Assembly (NCBI GenBank): GCA_964528595.1
Contig: CAZGTM010000028.1
Location: 1-47,726 of the forward strand
Reading direction: 5' to 3'
Origin: CAYFKJ01 sp964528595
GTDB taxonomy: Bacteria; Pseudomonadota; Alphaproteobacteria; UBA2966
DNA: 47,726 bases
Each line of letters opens with the position of its first letter. The first letter of the stretch is position 1. The notes under the pieces are model-generated. The model was not told where the DNA came from, made no database searches, and worked only from the letters and a program-made list of their open reading frames with translations. Of this stretch, positions 16,030 through 24,315 are shown one piece after another. The translations under genes and the position numbers were made by a program.

Positions 16030-17025
16030 TCAGCTTTCGTCGTGATGGACGAATGTGGCCGTAAACCGCTGCCACATGTACTCGCCGGCGGTAATGGGGT
16101 CGTATTTGGCGGACCGACCTTCGTCACGGCAGGTCGGCAGGCAATCGATGGTCGTGTCGTAGGCGGCGTGGAAGAAAAACGGCGCGGAGTAACGGTCTTT
16201 GTTGCTGGTGTTGATGACGCGGTGAGGATTGGAATTCAGTTTGTCGTTGCTCCAACGCTGCAGTTCATCGCCGATGTTGACGACGAACGTTCCCGGAATG
16301 GGTGGCGCGTCGATCCACTCGCCGTCCTGCGTTTGCACCTGCAGCCCGCCGTTGTCGTCCTGGGCGAGAATGGTCAGCAAGCCATAGTCCGTGTGCGCGC
16401 CCGTGCCGATTTCCTGCTTGGTGATCTCCCCCTCCTGAGGCGGATAATGCAGCATCCGCAGCATGGCCAGCGGGCCGTCCAGCTTGTCGCCGAAATACCA
16501 CGGCGGCAGGTCCAGGGCGACGGCGATGGCCTGCATCATGGCTCCGGCCAATTCCGTCAAGGCGTCGTAGTAGTTCATCGATGTGGCGCGAAATTCGGGC
16601 AGACCGTCCGGCCAGCGGTTCGGTCCGTGAAAAGGCAGTCCAGCCCGCACCCGCTCGTCCTCCGGCGCGTGCTCGGCCATGATGTCGAAACCCTCTTTCA
16701 GGTCGACACTACCGCCGGGATCGTTGTTTTCCGCATGGATGGGAAAATAGCCGCGATGGGCCTTTGAGGCGCGGGCGTCGGCGGCCAACTTCTGCTCCAG
16801 CGGTAAGGCGAAGAATTCCCGGGCCGCCGAAAAGTAACGCTCGCGGAGTTGCTCCTCGATACCGTGATTGCAGATATAGAAGAATCCGAGATCGGTGCAG
16901 GCCCGCAACATATCCGCCGCCACCGGGGCCGGATCGTTGTCGACCAGCAAAGGCGCCAGATCAACGATCGGAATGCGATCGGGCGGCACATAGCGACTGC
17001 GGAGTTCCGAAGCGACTTGGGGCAT
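16030..17025 (-). CDS. 2-oxoglutarate/Fe(II) oxygenase, isopenicillin-N-synthase-like
   Basis: 331 residues. The N-terminal DIOX_N-type domain begins with IPIVDLAPLL and contains GFFYICNHGI near 47-56. The C-terminal double-stranded beta-helix has the iron ligands His211 and Asp213 (AHTDYGLLT) and His268 (NPHRV), and the 2-oxoglutarate/substrate-binding Arg278 and Ser280 (RYSAPFFF). It should be an active soluble oxidase or hydroxylase. Bacterial members are mostly uncharacterised, so the substrate is not assigned. The start at ATG 17025 gives the usual length; in-frame starts up to 17166 would add a Pro/Arg-rich stretch unlike the family. It lies 129 bp upstream of the nitrilase gene on the same strand, and the two may be co-regulated. 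Confidence 0.92.
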   Translation of the reverse strand: MPQVASELRSRYVPPDRIPIVDLAPLLVDNDPAPVAADMLRACTDLGFFYICNHGIEEQLRERYFSAAREFFALPLEQKLAADARASKAHRGYFPIHAENNDPGGSVDLKEGFDIMAEHAPEDERVRAGLPFHGPNRWPDGLPEFRATSMNYYDALTELAGAMMQAIAVALDLPPWYFGDKLDGPLAMLRMLHYPPQEGEITKQEIGTGAHTDYGLLTILAQDDNGGLQVQTQDGEWIDAPPIPGTFVVNIGDELQRWSNDKLNSNPHRVINTSNKDRYSAPFFFHAAYDTTIDCLPTCRDEGRSAKYDPITAGEYMWQRFTATFVHHDES

Positions 17026-17165
17026 TGTCCTCGCGTCCCTGCCATTAACAGCGTGAGGCATCTTATCAGTAAAGCCGGCGGCGGCGCGAACCGGGACCGA
17101 ACCCGGTATTTCTGTCGTTCCGGCCCCCAATCGCCTATGATCGGGAACTCGGACGGGAGGCCGCA

Positions 17166-17351
17166 ATGGATGACAACAAGTCCGCGCGATCCAGGGATCG
17201 CCTGAAGAACCGCCAGGATATCGGGGCCGTAGAATTCCCTATCGAGAAACTCATGGTCTTCCGCGAGGCAAGCGCTTCCTGCGTCCACATCGAAGCGGCC
17301 ATGGATGTCGATCGGGGTTTGATCGGCAGGACCAGGAAATTACAGGACTAG
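17166..17351 (+). CDS. Small hypothetical protein
   Basis: 61 residues, charged N-terminal half, no membrane segment and no motif I recognise. It is supported by a good Shine-Dalgarno (GGGAGG, five bases before ATG 17166) and by lying in an otherwise empty divergent region 140 bp from the oxygenase start. No function is proposed. It could still be a chance frame given the high GC content. Confidence 0.4.
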   Translation: MDDNKSARSRDRLKNRQDIGAVEFPIEKLMVFREASASCVHIEAAMDVDRGLIGRTRKLQD

Positions 17352-17372
17352 CGGTCCGGCTCCCGCCGCCCC

Positions 17373-17401
17373 TTGACGCTGACGCTGGCCTGGCCTATAT
17401 G
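17373..17401 (+). promoter_or_regulatory. Promoter of the second MATE gene
   Basis: TTGACG at 17373-17378 and TATATG at 17396-17401 are separated by 17 bp. The leader to the MATE start is about 165 nt and contains a perfect 14-bp palindrome, GTTCCCGCGGGAAC, at 17515-17528. Apart from these elements the 17352-17573 stretch holds nothing recognisable. Confidence 0.6.
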
Positions 17402-17573
17402 GCAGCCATGCACATTCGCCACCTATAACTGCAGCACCAGCCTGCTGTCTCCCGCCCCGGGCCGGTTGCCTGGGTGTCGGCGCGTGCCGTTCTCCCCTCC
17501 ATCATCGTAAGACCGTTCCCGCGGGAACCCGCGCCGTATTCCGGAAAAATTGTTATTCGTGGATACAAGTCTC

Positions 17574-18971
17574 ATGAACGCGTTCGCAGAAATCTCACAA
17601 GAGTCTACCGGCCCGGCCATGCCGTGGCGCCGCGAAGCCCGCGCCATGCTGGGCTTGGCGATCCCTTTGGTTCTGACCGAACTGGCCTTCATCGCAATTC
17701 TGACGACGGATGTCGTGCTGATGGGCTGGTTGGGTCCCCAATCCCTGGCTGCCGGCACGCTGGCGTTCCATTTTTATGAATTCTTCGCCATGTTCGCGGT
17801 CGGCCTGTTGGGGGCGGTGGCGCCGATCCTCTCCCAGCATCTTGGCGCCCGGCGCTTCCGCATGGTGCGGCGCGGCGTGCGCCAGGGCCTCTGGATGGCC
17901 GTCATCATTGCCATCCCGTGCATTGCCGTCATGTGGCATGCCGGTAGCATCCTCGTACCCCTGGGCCAGGATCCCGAACTGGCGTTCACCGGGGAAGCCT
18001 ATCTGCGGCTCGTGGTTCTGGGCTTCCTCCCCAGCCTCTGGTACCTGGTACTCAGCCTGTTTCTGGCAGCCCATGGACGACCCCGGGCGACGCTGGGGGT
18101 GACCTTGCTGGGCATCCTCGTCAACGGGCTTTTGGATTATGCCCTGATGTTCGGCAACTTCGGCTTTCCCCGGATGGGCCTCTTGGGCGCCGGCGTCGCC
18201 AGCGCCACGGTCAGCACGTTCATGTTCCTAGCCCTCATGGCGTTCGTGCTGAGTGATTGGAAATTGCGCCGTTACCGCATCCTCGGCCGCTTCTGGCGCG
18301 CCGACTGGCCGCAGCTTTTCGAGATCGCCCGGCTCGGCCTGCCCATCGCCGTGGCGTCGCTGGCCGAGGTCGGCATGTTCGTGGCCGCCGTCTTGCTCAT
18401 GGGCCTGCTGGGCACGACCGAATTGGCGGCCCATGCCGTCGCCGTCCAGTGCGCCGCCATCGCCTTCATGATTCCGCTGGGCATCGGTCAGGCAGCTACC
18501 GTGCGGGTCGGGCGCGCCGTCGGGGCGGGGAACCACGCCGGCATGGTACGTGCCGGCTGGACGGCCATGGCGCTGGGGATCGGGATCGCGGCCTTGCCGG
18601 CCGCCGCGTTCTGGTTTCTCGGCAAGGAAATCGTCGGGCTCTTTCTTGACGGGGCAATCGCCGAAAACCGGGACACCATCAGTCTTGCCGTTTCCTTCCT
18701 GGCGATTGCCGCGCTATTCCAGTTTGCCGACGCGATGCAGGTAACGGCGCTCGGCGCGCTGAGGGGGCTCAAGGACACCCGCGTTCCCATGCTGATCGCG
18801 CTGGCCGGTTATTGGGGATTGGGCCTTACTTCCGCGGCCGTGTTCGGTGTCTATCTGGACTTCGGCGGTCAGGCCATCTGGATTGCCCTGGCGGTCGGAT
18901 TGTCGGTGGTCGGCGTTCTGCTGGTCCGGCGCTTCCGCATCCAGTCTTTGCGCGCCCAGGTTAGCAACTGA
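17574..18971 (+). CDS. MATE family efflux transporter (NorM-like)
   Basis: 465-residue inner-membrane antiporter of the multidrug and toxin extrusion family. About twelve transmembrane helices are arranged as two repeats. The first repeat has LGLAIPLVLTELAFIAILTT near 25-44 and the AVGLLGAVAPILSQHLGA region near 80. The second contains MIPLGIGQAATVRVGRAVGAG near 300, clearly similar to the corresponding segment of the other MATE gene in this window. NorM-type members couple drug efflux to Na+ or H+. Start ATG 17574 follows a 17-bp-spaced promoter; a TTG at 17550 would add eight residues. The adjacent SDR gene may or may not share the transcript: the 99-bp gap carries its own inverted repeat. 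Confidence 0.93.
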   Translation: MNAFAEISQESTGPAMPWRREARAMLGLAIPLVLTELAFIAILTTDVVLMGWLGPQSLAAGTLAFHFYEFFAMFAVGLLGAVAPILSQHLGARRFRMVRRGVRQGLWMAVIIAIPCIAVMWHAGSILVPLGQDPELAFTGEAYLRLVVLGFLPSLWYLVLSLFLAAHGRPRATLGVTLLGILVNGLLDYALMFGNFGFPRMGLLGAGVASATVSTFMFLALMAFVLSDWKLRRYRILGRFWRADWPQLFEIARLGLPIAVASLAEVGMFVAAVLLMGLLGTTELAAHAVAVQCAAIAFMIPLGIGQAATVRVGRAVGAGNHAGMVRAGWTAMALGIGIAALPAAAFWFLGKEIVGLFLDGAIAENRDTISLAVSFLAIAALFQFADAMQVTALGALRGLKDTRVPMLIALAGYWGLGLTSAAVFGVYLDFGGQAIWIALAVGLSVVGVLLVRRFRIQSLRAQVSN

Positions 18972-19002
18972 CCGCCCTATGAAGGTATTCCGGGAAGTGT
19001 TA

Positions 19003-19021
19003 ACTTAGAAACGTTCTAAGT
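19003..19021. promoter_or_regulatory. Perfect 8-3-8 inverted repeat before the SDR gene
   Basis: ACTTAGAA, 3-nt centre, TTCTAAGT. It lies 50 bp before the SDR reductase start and 31 bp after the MATE stop, with no T-run, so it looks like a dimeric repressor operator (TetR or MarR size) rather than a terminator. The cognate regulator is not in the window. Confidence 0.5.
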
Positions 19022-19070
19022 GGGTTGTTGGATTTGCTCTCGGGAAAACCATTTGCGCGGAGAGTTGGCC

Positions 19071-20111
19071 ATGCCTGACAAGGAATTGGTCCTGGTAACG
19101 GGCGCATCCGGGTTTGTCGCGCTCCACTGTATTCATCAGCTTCTGCAGGCGGGCTACCGGGTGCGCGGCACAGTGCGCAATCTCCAGCGAGAGCCGGAGG
19201 TGCGCCAGACCCTGGCCAGCCACCTCGACAATACCGACGGCCTTGAAATCGTTGAGGCCGAACTGACGCGCGACGCCGGTTGGGCGGAAGCCGTCGCGGG
19301 GTGCGACTACGTCCTGCATGTGGCCTCGCCCTTTCCGGAAAAACCGCCAAAAGACGACAACGATCTCATTATCCCGGCGCGCGAAGGTGCGCTGCGCGTG
19401 CTACGGGCAGCCGCAGCCGCAGGCGTCAAACGGCTGGTCCTGACCTCCTCGATCGCCGCCGTGGCCTATGGTCACTCGGATCGGGAAAGCCTTACCTTCA
19501 ATGAACAGGACTGGTCCGATCTCGAGTCGGGCGACGTGGCGGCCTACGAGAGGTCCAAGACCATGGCGGAACGGGCGGCGTGGGAATTCATGGGAAGCCC
19601 CGACGCCGGGAATATGGAACTGTCCGTGATAAACCCCGGCCTGGTTTTGGGACCGGTGTTGGGGGCGCACGCGGGGACGTCGGCCAGGCTGGTTAAGAAA
19701 ATTCTGGACCGGGAACTACCGGCCTGCCCGCGCCTTGGGTTTCCCATTGTCGATGTACGCGACGTGGCGCGCGCTCATATCTCCGCCATGACCGTGCCGG
19801 CTGCGGCGGGCAAGCGGTTTTGCTGCAACAGCACCTCCATCTGGCTGGTGGACCTGGCGAAAATCCTGCATGGGGAATATGCCGCCAGGGGTTACAAGGT
19901 TCCGACCGGCAACATGCCCGATTGGTTGTTCCGATTGGCCGCCTTGTTCGACAAATCGCTGCGCCCCGGGTTGCCGTCTCTGGGCAAGATAATCGAGATC
20001 GACAACCGGTTGATCCGCGATGTCCTGGACTGGCAGCCAATCGGTGCGGAGGAAATGTCGATCGCCCTGGCCGACAGTCTGCTCGAACATGGCATCGTTG
20101 AAACGAAGTAG
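19071..20111 (+). CDS. NAD(P)-dependent extended SDR reductase (dihydroflavonol-4-reductase-like)
   Basis: 346 residues. The N-terminal Rossmann fold has VLVTGASGFVALH at about 7-19 (TGxxGxxx nucleotide motif) and Arg at 33/37 (RVRGTVRN), which favours NADPH. The active site YERSKTMAE provides the Tyr-x-x-x-Lys pair, with the conserved Ser in LTSSIAAVAYG. The overall pattern is that of the dihydroflavonol-4-reductase/aldehyde-reductase group, which reduces carbonyl groups of small aldehydes or ketones. The true substrate is unknown. Start ATG 19071 has GGAGAG eight bases upstream. A perfect inverted repeat lies just upstream, suggesting inducible expression. Expected to be soluble and cytosolic. 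Confidence 0.9.
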   Translation: MPDKELVLVTGASGFVALHCIHQLLQAGYRVRGTVRNLQREPEVRQTLASHLDNTDGLEIVEAELTRDAGWAEAVAGCDYVLHVASPFPEKPPKDDNDLIIPAREGALRVLRAAAAAGVKRLVLTSSIAAVAYGHSDRESLTFNEQDWSDLESGDVAAYERSKTMAERAAWEFMGSPDAGNMELSVINPGLVLGPVLGAHAGTSARLVKKILDRELPACPRLGFPIVDVRDVARAHISAMTVPAAAGKRFCCNSTSIWLVDLAKILHGEYAARGYKVPTGNMPDWLFRLAALFDKSLRPGLPSLGKIIEIDNRLIRDVLDWQPIGAEEMSIALADSLLEHGIVETK

Positions 20112-20216
20112 GGCAGGGCCGATGACCGACCCGATCCGATAAAGTTAGACCCGACAAAGTCGACTTTTCGCGACCAGGGGCTTTGTCCCGCCCGGTCCGG
20201 TTGGGTACGATGCGCC

Positions 20217-22643
20217 ATGTTCCTTCGGTACCTCTCAGCATTGCCGCCAGTCGCTTTCCTCTTCGGGCCGGCGCCGGCCATGGCGGCGGGCACGCAGGCG
20301 GCCGCGACGACGGTACTGGTCGTCTTCGGCGCGGTCGTGTTGGCGGGTCTGGCCCTGGGCGTCGCTTCGATCATGTGGCTGCGCAGCCGGCGCTTTCGCC
20401 ATGACGTTGCCGATGAGCGGGCCACGCTGGACGGCGTCATCGGCGCCGCGGAGGATTTGCTGGCCACCGCCGAAGACGGTTACCTGATCTGGCCCCTGGG
20501 CGGCGAGCGGGCCGCGGCATCGGAAAAACTCGGCCGTATGTTCCGGCTCGACCCTGTCCGGATCGCCGGCATCGAAAGCCTTGAAACCGCCTTCGAGATC
20601 GACGATTTCACCACGTTCCGGCGCGCTGTCGGTGCGCTCCGCTCGGACGGCATCGCCTTCGACCTGTCGCTGCAACGTGTCAACCAGGAGGCCCCTGTCC
20701 GCACGCGCGGCGGTCTCGCCGCCAGCGGCGCGGCCGTCGTCTGGTTCCGTGACCTCAGCGATATCGAACTGTTGCAGGAGGTTCATGACAAATCTCTAGC
20801 CGCTGCTGCGGGCGAAGCCGACAGCCTCCGCGCGCTGCTCGACACGGCGCCCTACCCGGTTTGGCGGCGCGGACCGGATCTCGGCGTAACCTGGGCCAAT
20901 CGCGCCTACTGCGATGCCGTCGAAGCGCCGCTGGCCGAGGTTCTGCAGCGTAGCATCGAACTGGTGCCGGGTCTGACCCACAACGACGCCCGGGCCTTGG
21001 CCAAGACGGCCCGGGAAAGCGGTGAAACGCGCAGCGAGCGCCGCCGCTTCGTCGTGGCGGGCGACCGGCGGACATTTGAACTGGTGGAGACGCCGATGTC
21101 GGATGGCGATATTGCGGGCTACGCCCGGGACGTCACCGACCGGGACGATGCCACCGGCGACCTCACCCGCCATCTCAATGCCCAGACCGAGGTCCTCAAT
21201 CAGGTCCGCTCGGCCATCGCCATTTTCGGACCTGATCGGCGCCTTGTCTTCTTCAACGCGGCTTTTGTTCGGCTTTGGCGCCTCGACGAAAACTGGCTGG
21301 CCACCCGGCCCGATCATGCCGAAGTTCTGGAAAAGCTCCGCGAATCCAGGCGGCTGCCCGAACAGGCGGATTTCCCCGCGTACAAGGCCGCCATGATGAA
21401 CCTCTACACGTCGCTGCTCGAGCGCCACGAGGATCAGCTTCACCTGCCCGACGGCACGACATTACGGGTGGTTATTTCCCCGCATCCCTTGGGGGGACTG
21501 CTGTTCATCTACGAAGACGTCAGCGACCGGCTGGAACTTGAGCGCGCCCGCAACACCCTGGCCCTGGTGCAGCGCGCGACGTTGGATCATCTGTTCGAGG
21601 GCGTTGCGGTGTTCGGGCCGGACGGCAAGCTCAAGCTCTTCAACCCCGGCTATGCCCGTCTTTGGGGCCTCGACGAGGCGGTCTTGAACGGTGAGCCACA
21701 TGTCTCGGAAGTCGCCGAGGCGGCGCGCGATCTTTTCGTCGCCAAGGAGCGCCAGGAGGACGATTGGGCCGGGATGAAGGACGCTGTCATCCGCGGCACA
21801 CTCGACCGCAAGCCCGGCGTCGGTCTGATCGAGCGGCCCGACGGAAGCGTCCTGCGCCATGCCGCCGTTCCCTTGCCCGACGGCGCCATGCTCCATACTT
21901 ACCTGGACGTCTCGGACAGTACGCGCATGGAGCGGACTTTGAGGGAGCGCGCGGAGGCCCTGGAGGAGGCCGGCAACCTGAATTCCGAGTTCGTCGGCAA
22001 TATGTCCTACGAATTGCGTACGCCGCTGAGCTCCATTATCGGCTTTGCAGAAATTCTGGCCAACGAGTACCACGGCGATCTCAACGACCAGCAGCGCAAG
22101 AACGTCGACGACATCCTGGCCTCGTCGAGTCAACTGATGGCGTTGATCGATGACATCCTGGACCTTGCCACCATCGATGCCGGTCAGATGGCGCTGGAGA
22201 TGTCCGAGATCGACATCGCGGATTTGTTGCGCGCGGCCGTCAAACTGTTTGAACCCAGAGCCCGTCGGTCGGGCATTGCGGTCGTGCTTGAATGTGACGG
22301 GAGCGAAGGGACGTTCGAAGCCGACGAACGCCGGATCAAGCAAGTTCTCTATGACTTGTTGGCGAACGCCGCCGGTCTAGCGGGACTGGATGCTGAAGTC
22401 AGATTGAGTGCCCGGCGCGACGGGAATTCGATGGAAATCCGGGTGGCGGTCGACGGGGACGGCATCGCGCCGGAAGACCAGGCGGGCGTTCTCGACGCTT
22501 TCCACCGGTCCGGCGATGCCGGGCTTGGTCTCTCCCTGGTGAAGCGGCTGGTCGAGATGCACGGCGGCAGCGTCGCGCTCGAAACCGCGGCGGGCCTGGG
22601 CACGACGATCACTTGCTGTCTGCCGCTTGAAGCGCCGGACTGA
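20217..22643 (+). CDS. divL: DivL-like PAS sensor kinase with Tyr in place of the phosphoacceptor His
   Basis: 808 residues. An N-terminal signal-like hydrophobic segment plus a membrane helix (about 30-54) anchors it to the inner membrane. At least three PAS-like regions follow (about 205-310, 325-435 and 450-565), then HisKA (about 590-655) and an HATPase domain (about 690-805). The H box reads NMSYELRTPLSSI: the phosphoacceptor is Tyr598 (codon TAC at 22008-22010). The ATP-binding boxes are present but loose (N box YDLLANA, G1 VDGDGIA, G2 GLGLSLVKRL). Caulobacter DivL has the same membrane-PAS-HisKA layout and a Tyr at this site. There it modulates CckA and so CtrA phosphorylation in cell-cycle control. 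Orthology is inferred from the Tyr, architecture and proximity to tsaE. It meets the next gene tail to tail with two bases between. Confidence 0.85.
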   Translation: MFLRYLSALPPVAFLFGPAPAMAAGTQAAATTVLVVFGAVVLAGLALGVASIMWLRSRRFRHDVADERATLDGVIGAAEDLLATAEDGYLIWPLGGERAAASEKLGRMFRLDPVRIAGIESLETAFEIDDFTTFRRAVGALRSDGIAFDLSLQRVNQEAPVRTRGGLAASGAAVVWFRDLSDIELLQEVHDKSLAAAAGEADSLRALLDTAPYPVWRRGPDLGVTWANRAYCDAVEAPLAEVLQRSIELVPGLTHNDARALAKTARESGETRSERRRFVVAGDRRTFELVETPMSDGDIAGYARDVTDRDDATGDLTRHLNAQTEVLNQVRSAIAIFGPDRRLVFFNAAFVRLWRLDENWLATRPDHAEVLEKLRESRRLPEQADFPAYKAAMMNLYTSLLERHEDQLHLPDGTTLRVVISPHPLGGLLFIYEDVSDRLELERARNTLALVQRATLDHLFEGVAVFGPDGKLKLFNPGYARLWGLDEAVLNGEPHVSEVAEAARDLFVAKERQEDDWAGMKDAVIRGTLDRKPGVGLIERPDGSVLRHAAVPLPDGAMLHTYLDVSDSTRMERTLRERAEALEEAGNLNSEFVGNMSYELRTPLSSIIGFAEILANEYHGDLNDQQRKNVDDILASSSQLMALIDDILDLATIDAGQMALEMSEIDIADLLRAAVKLFEPRARRSGIAVVLECDGSEGTFEADERRIKQVLYDLLANAAGLAGLDAEVRLSARRDGNSMEIRVAVDGDGIAPEDQAGVLDAFHRSGDAGLGLSLVKRLVEMHGGSVALETAAGLGTTITCCLPLEAPD

Positions 22644-22645
22644 TC

Positions 22646-23671
22646 CTACTCGCCCGGCACACCGCGCGTGGTGGAGTATTCGAAGTGCAGTTCCTCATCC
22701 GGCCGCACGACAGCGCGGGCGGCGTGGGCGGCGCTGGCCGCCTCGGCAAAACCCGTAAGGATAAGTTTCAGCTTGCCCGGATAATCGGCGATGTCGCCAA
22801 TGGCGTAGATGCCGGGCCGGTTGGTGGCGCAGGTCGCGGGATCGACCGTGATGTGGTTGCGCTCTAGGTTCAACCCCCACTCGGCGATAGGGCCGAGGTT
22901 CATGGCGAGACCGAAGAAGGCCAGGAGTACATCGGCCTCGATGCGTCGTTCATCCCCGTCCAAAGTCGCCACATCGACCGCCGCAAGGATGCCGTCAGCC
23001 CCCTCCAAGCCGCTCAATTGGTAGGGCACGACCAGCTCGATCTTACCGGCTTCGGCCAGTTCCTCCATTTGGCGCACGCTTTCGGGCGCGGCACGGAACT
23101 TGGGCCGGCGGTGGATGACCGAGACGTGCGCCGCGACGTCGGCCAGGGAAATCGCCCAGTCGACGGCCGAATCGCCACCGCCGGCGATCACCACGCGCTT
23201 GTCCCGCAAGTCCTCGCGCCGCCGCACCAGATACTGGATGCCGCCGCCACCCTCGAAGGCCTCGATGCCCTCTAGCGGCGGGCGGTTGGGACCGAAAGCG
23301 CCGGCGCCGGCGGCGATGATGACGGCCTTGGCGTCGACGGAGGTGCCGCCGCCGGTGGTCAGCCGCCAGCCCTCTCCGGGAATTTCCGCAACTTCGGTGA
23401 TCTGTTCACCCAGATGATAGGTTGGCTCGAAAGGGGCGGCTTGTTCCTTGAGTTTGTCTATCAGTTCCACCGCGTCGATCCTGGGATAGCCCGGAATGTC
23501 GTAGATCGGCTTTTCTGGATAGAGTGCCGTGCACTGGCCGCCCTCGGTTTCGAGCACGTCGAAAACGTGGCATTTCATGTCGAGCATGCCGGCTTCGAAA
23601 ACGGCAAACAAGCCGACGGGTCCGGCGCCGATGATGGCGATGTCGGTGGCGGCGGTGGCGGCGTCGGTCAT
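22646..23671 (-). CDS. Ferredoxin--NADP+ reductase, thioredoxin-reductase-like type
   Basis: 341 residues. The FAD-binding GxGxxG is in IIGAGPVGLFAVFEAG near 14-29, and the NADPH-binding GGGDSAVDWA is near 164-173. The FAD C-terminal motif GIYAIGDIADYPGKLKLI is present. The redox CxxC of true thioredoxin reductases is absent, as expected for the TrxR-like ferredoxin-NADP reductases. The family passes electrons between NADPH and ferredoxin or flavodoxin in the cytosol. ATG 23671 starts the frame. It is convergent with divL and divergent from tsaE, so it interrupts what is otherwise a plus-strand run. The short 140-bp divergent space to tsaE must hold both promoters, but none is clear. Confidence 0.92.
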   Translation of the reverse strand: MTDAATAATDIAIIGAGPVGLFAVFEAGMLDMKCHVFDVLETEGGQCTALYPEKPIYDIPGYPRIDAVELIDKLKEQAAPFEPTYHLGEQITEVAEIPGEGWRLTTGGGTSVDAKAVIIAAGAGAFGPNRPPLEGIEAFEGGGGIQYLVRRREDLRDKRVVIAGGGDSAVDWAISLADVAAHVSVIHRRPKFRAAPESVRQMEELAEAGKIELVVPYQLSGLEGADGILAAVDVATLDGDERRIEADVLLAFFGLAMNLGPIAEWGLNLERNHITVDPATCATNRPGIYAIGDIADYPGKLKLILTGFAEAASAAHAARAVVRPDEELHFEYSTTRGVPGE

Positions 23672-23811
23672 GGCGGCGAATGTCCGGATTGGAAAAACAA
23701 ACTGTCAGGCACGTCCTAACATACCAACCGTCGAACTTCCATCCATGCCTCGTCTCAACGGGCATTCCTTGTCCGGTTGCAGACTGGCGGGGCGCACGAT
23801 ACAAATCAGGC

Positions 23812-24315
23812 ATGTCCCGGGCTCCGCAAAATCCGCCGCATCGCGAATTCGACCTCGCCGATCTGGCTGCGACCGAACGCCTGGCCGGGGAATTGGCGGC
23901 ATTGGCCGCCGCGGGTGACGTGATTGCCATGTGGGGCGATCTGGGCGCTGGTAAGACGGCCTTCGCCCGCGCCTTCATTCGATCGCTGGGCAGCGCCCAA
24001 GGGACGCCCATCGACGAGGTTCCCAGCCCCACATTTACCATTGTGCAAATTTACGACGAACTTGACCCGGCGGTCTGGCACGTCGATCTCTACCGCCTGG
24101 AGGGCCGGGCCGAAACCGTGGAGCTGGGCCTCGAAGAAGCCTTCGAGGAGGCCGTTACCCTTATCGAATGGCCCGACCGTCTGGACGGTGCGCTACCCTC
24201 CGACCGTCTGGACCTCGAACTGCACGCCGCCGACGATCCGGATGCCAGAACCGCCGTGATCCGCTTTCTTGGCCGCGCCGCCGATCGTTTCGCGGCCCTA
24301 GGCGGGCCTGCATGA
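23812..24315 (+). CDS. tsaE: tRNA threonylcarbamoyladenosine biosynthesis ATPase TsaE
   Basis: 167 residues. The P-loop GDLGAGKT is at 42-49, the switch SPTFTIVQIY is near 75-84, and HVDLYRLEG and LIEWPDR are family hallmarks. TsaE binds the TsaB-TsaD dimer and drives the t6A37 tRNA modification cycle by ATP hydrolysis in the cytosol. Start ATG 23812 is chosen because the roughly 44 codons upstream in the same frame do not resemble the family. The stop overlaps the next gene as ATGA, opening a chain of five translationally coupled genes (tsaE, amgK, murU, addB, addA). The same linkage next to a DivL-like gene is common in alphaproteobacteria. Confidence 0.96.
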   Translation: MSRAPQNPPHREFDLADLAATERLAGELAALAAAGDVIAMWGDLGAGKTAFARAFIRSLGSAQGTPIDEVPSPTFTIVQIYDELDPAVWHVDLYRLEGRAETVELGLEEAFEEAVTLIEWPDRLDGALPSDRLDLELHAADDPDARTAVIRFLGRAADRFAALGGPA

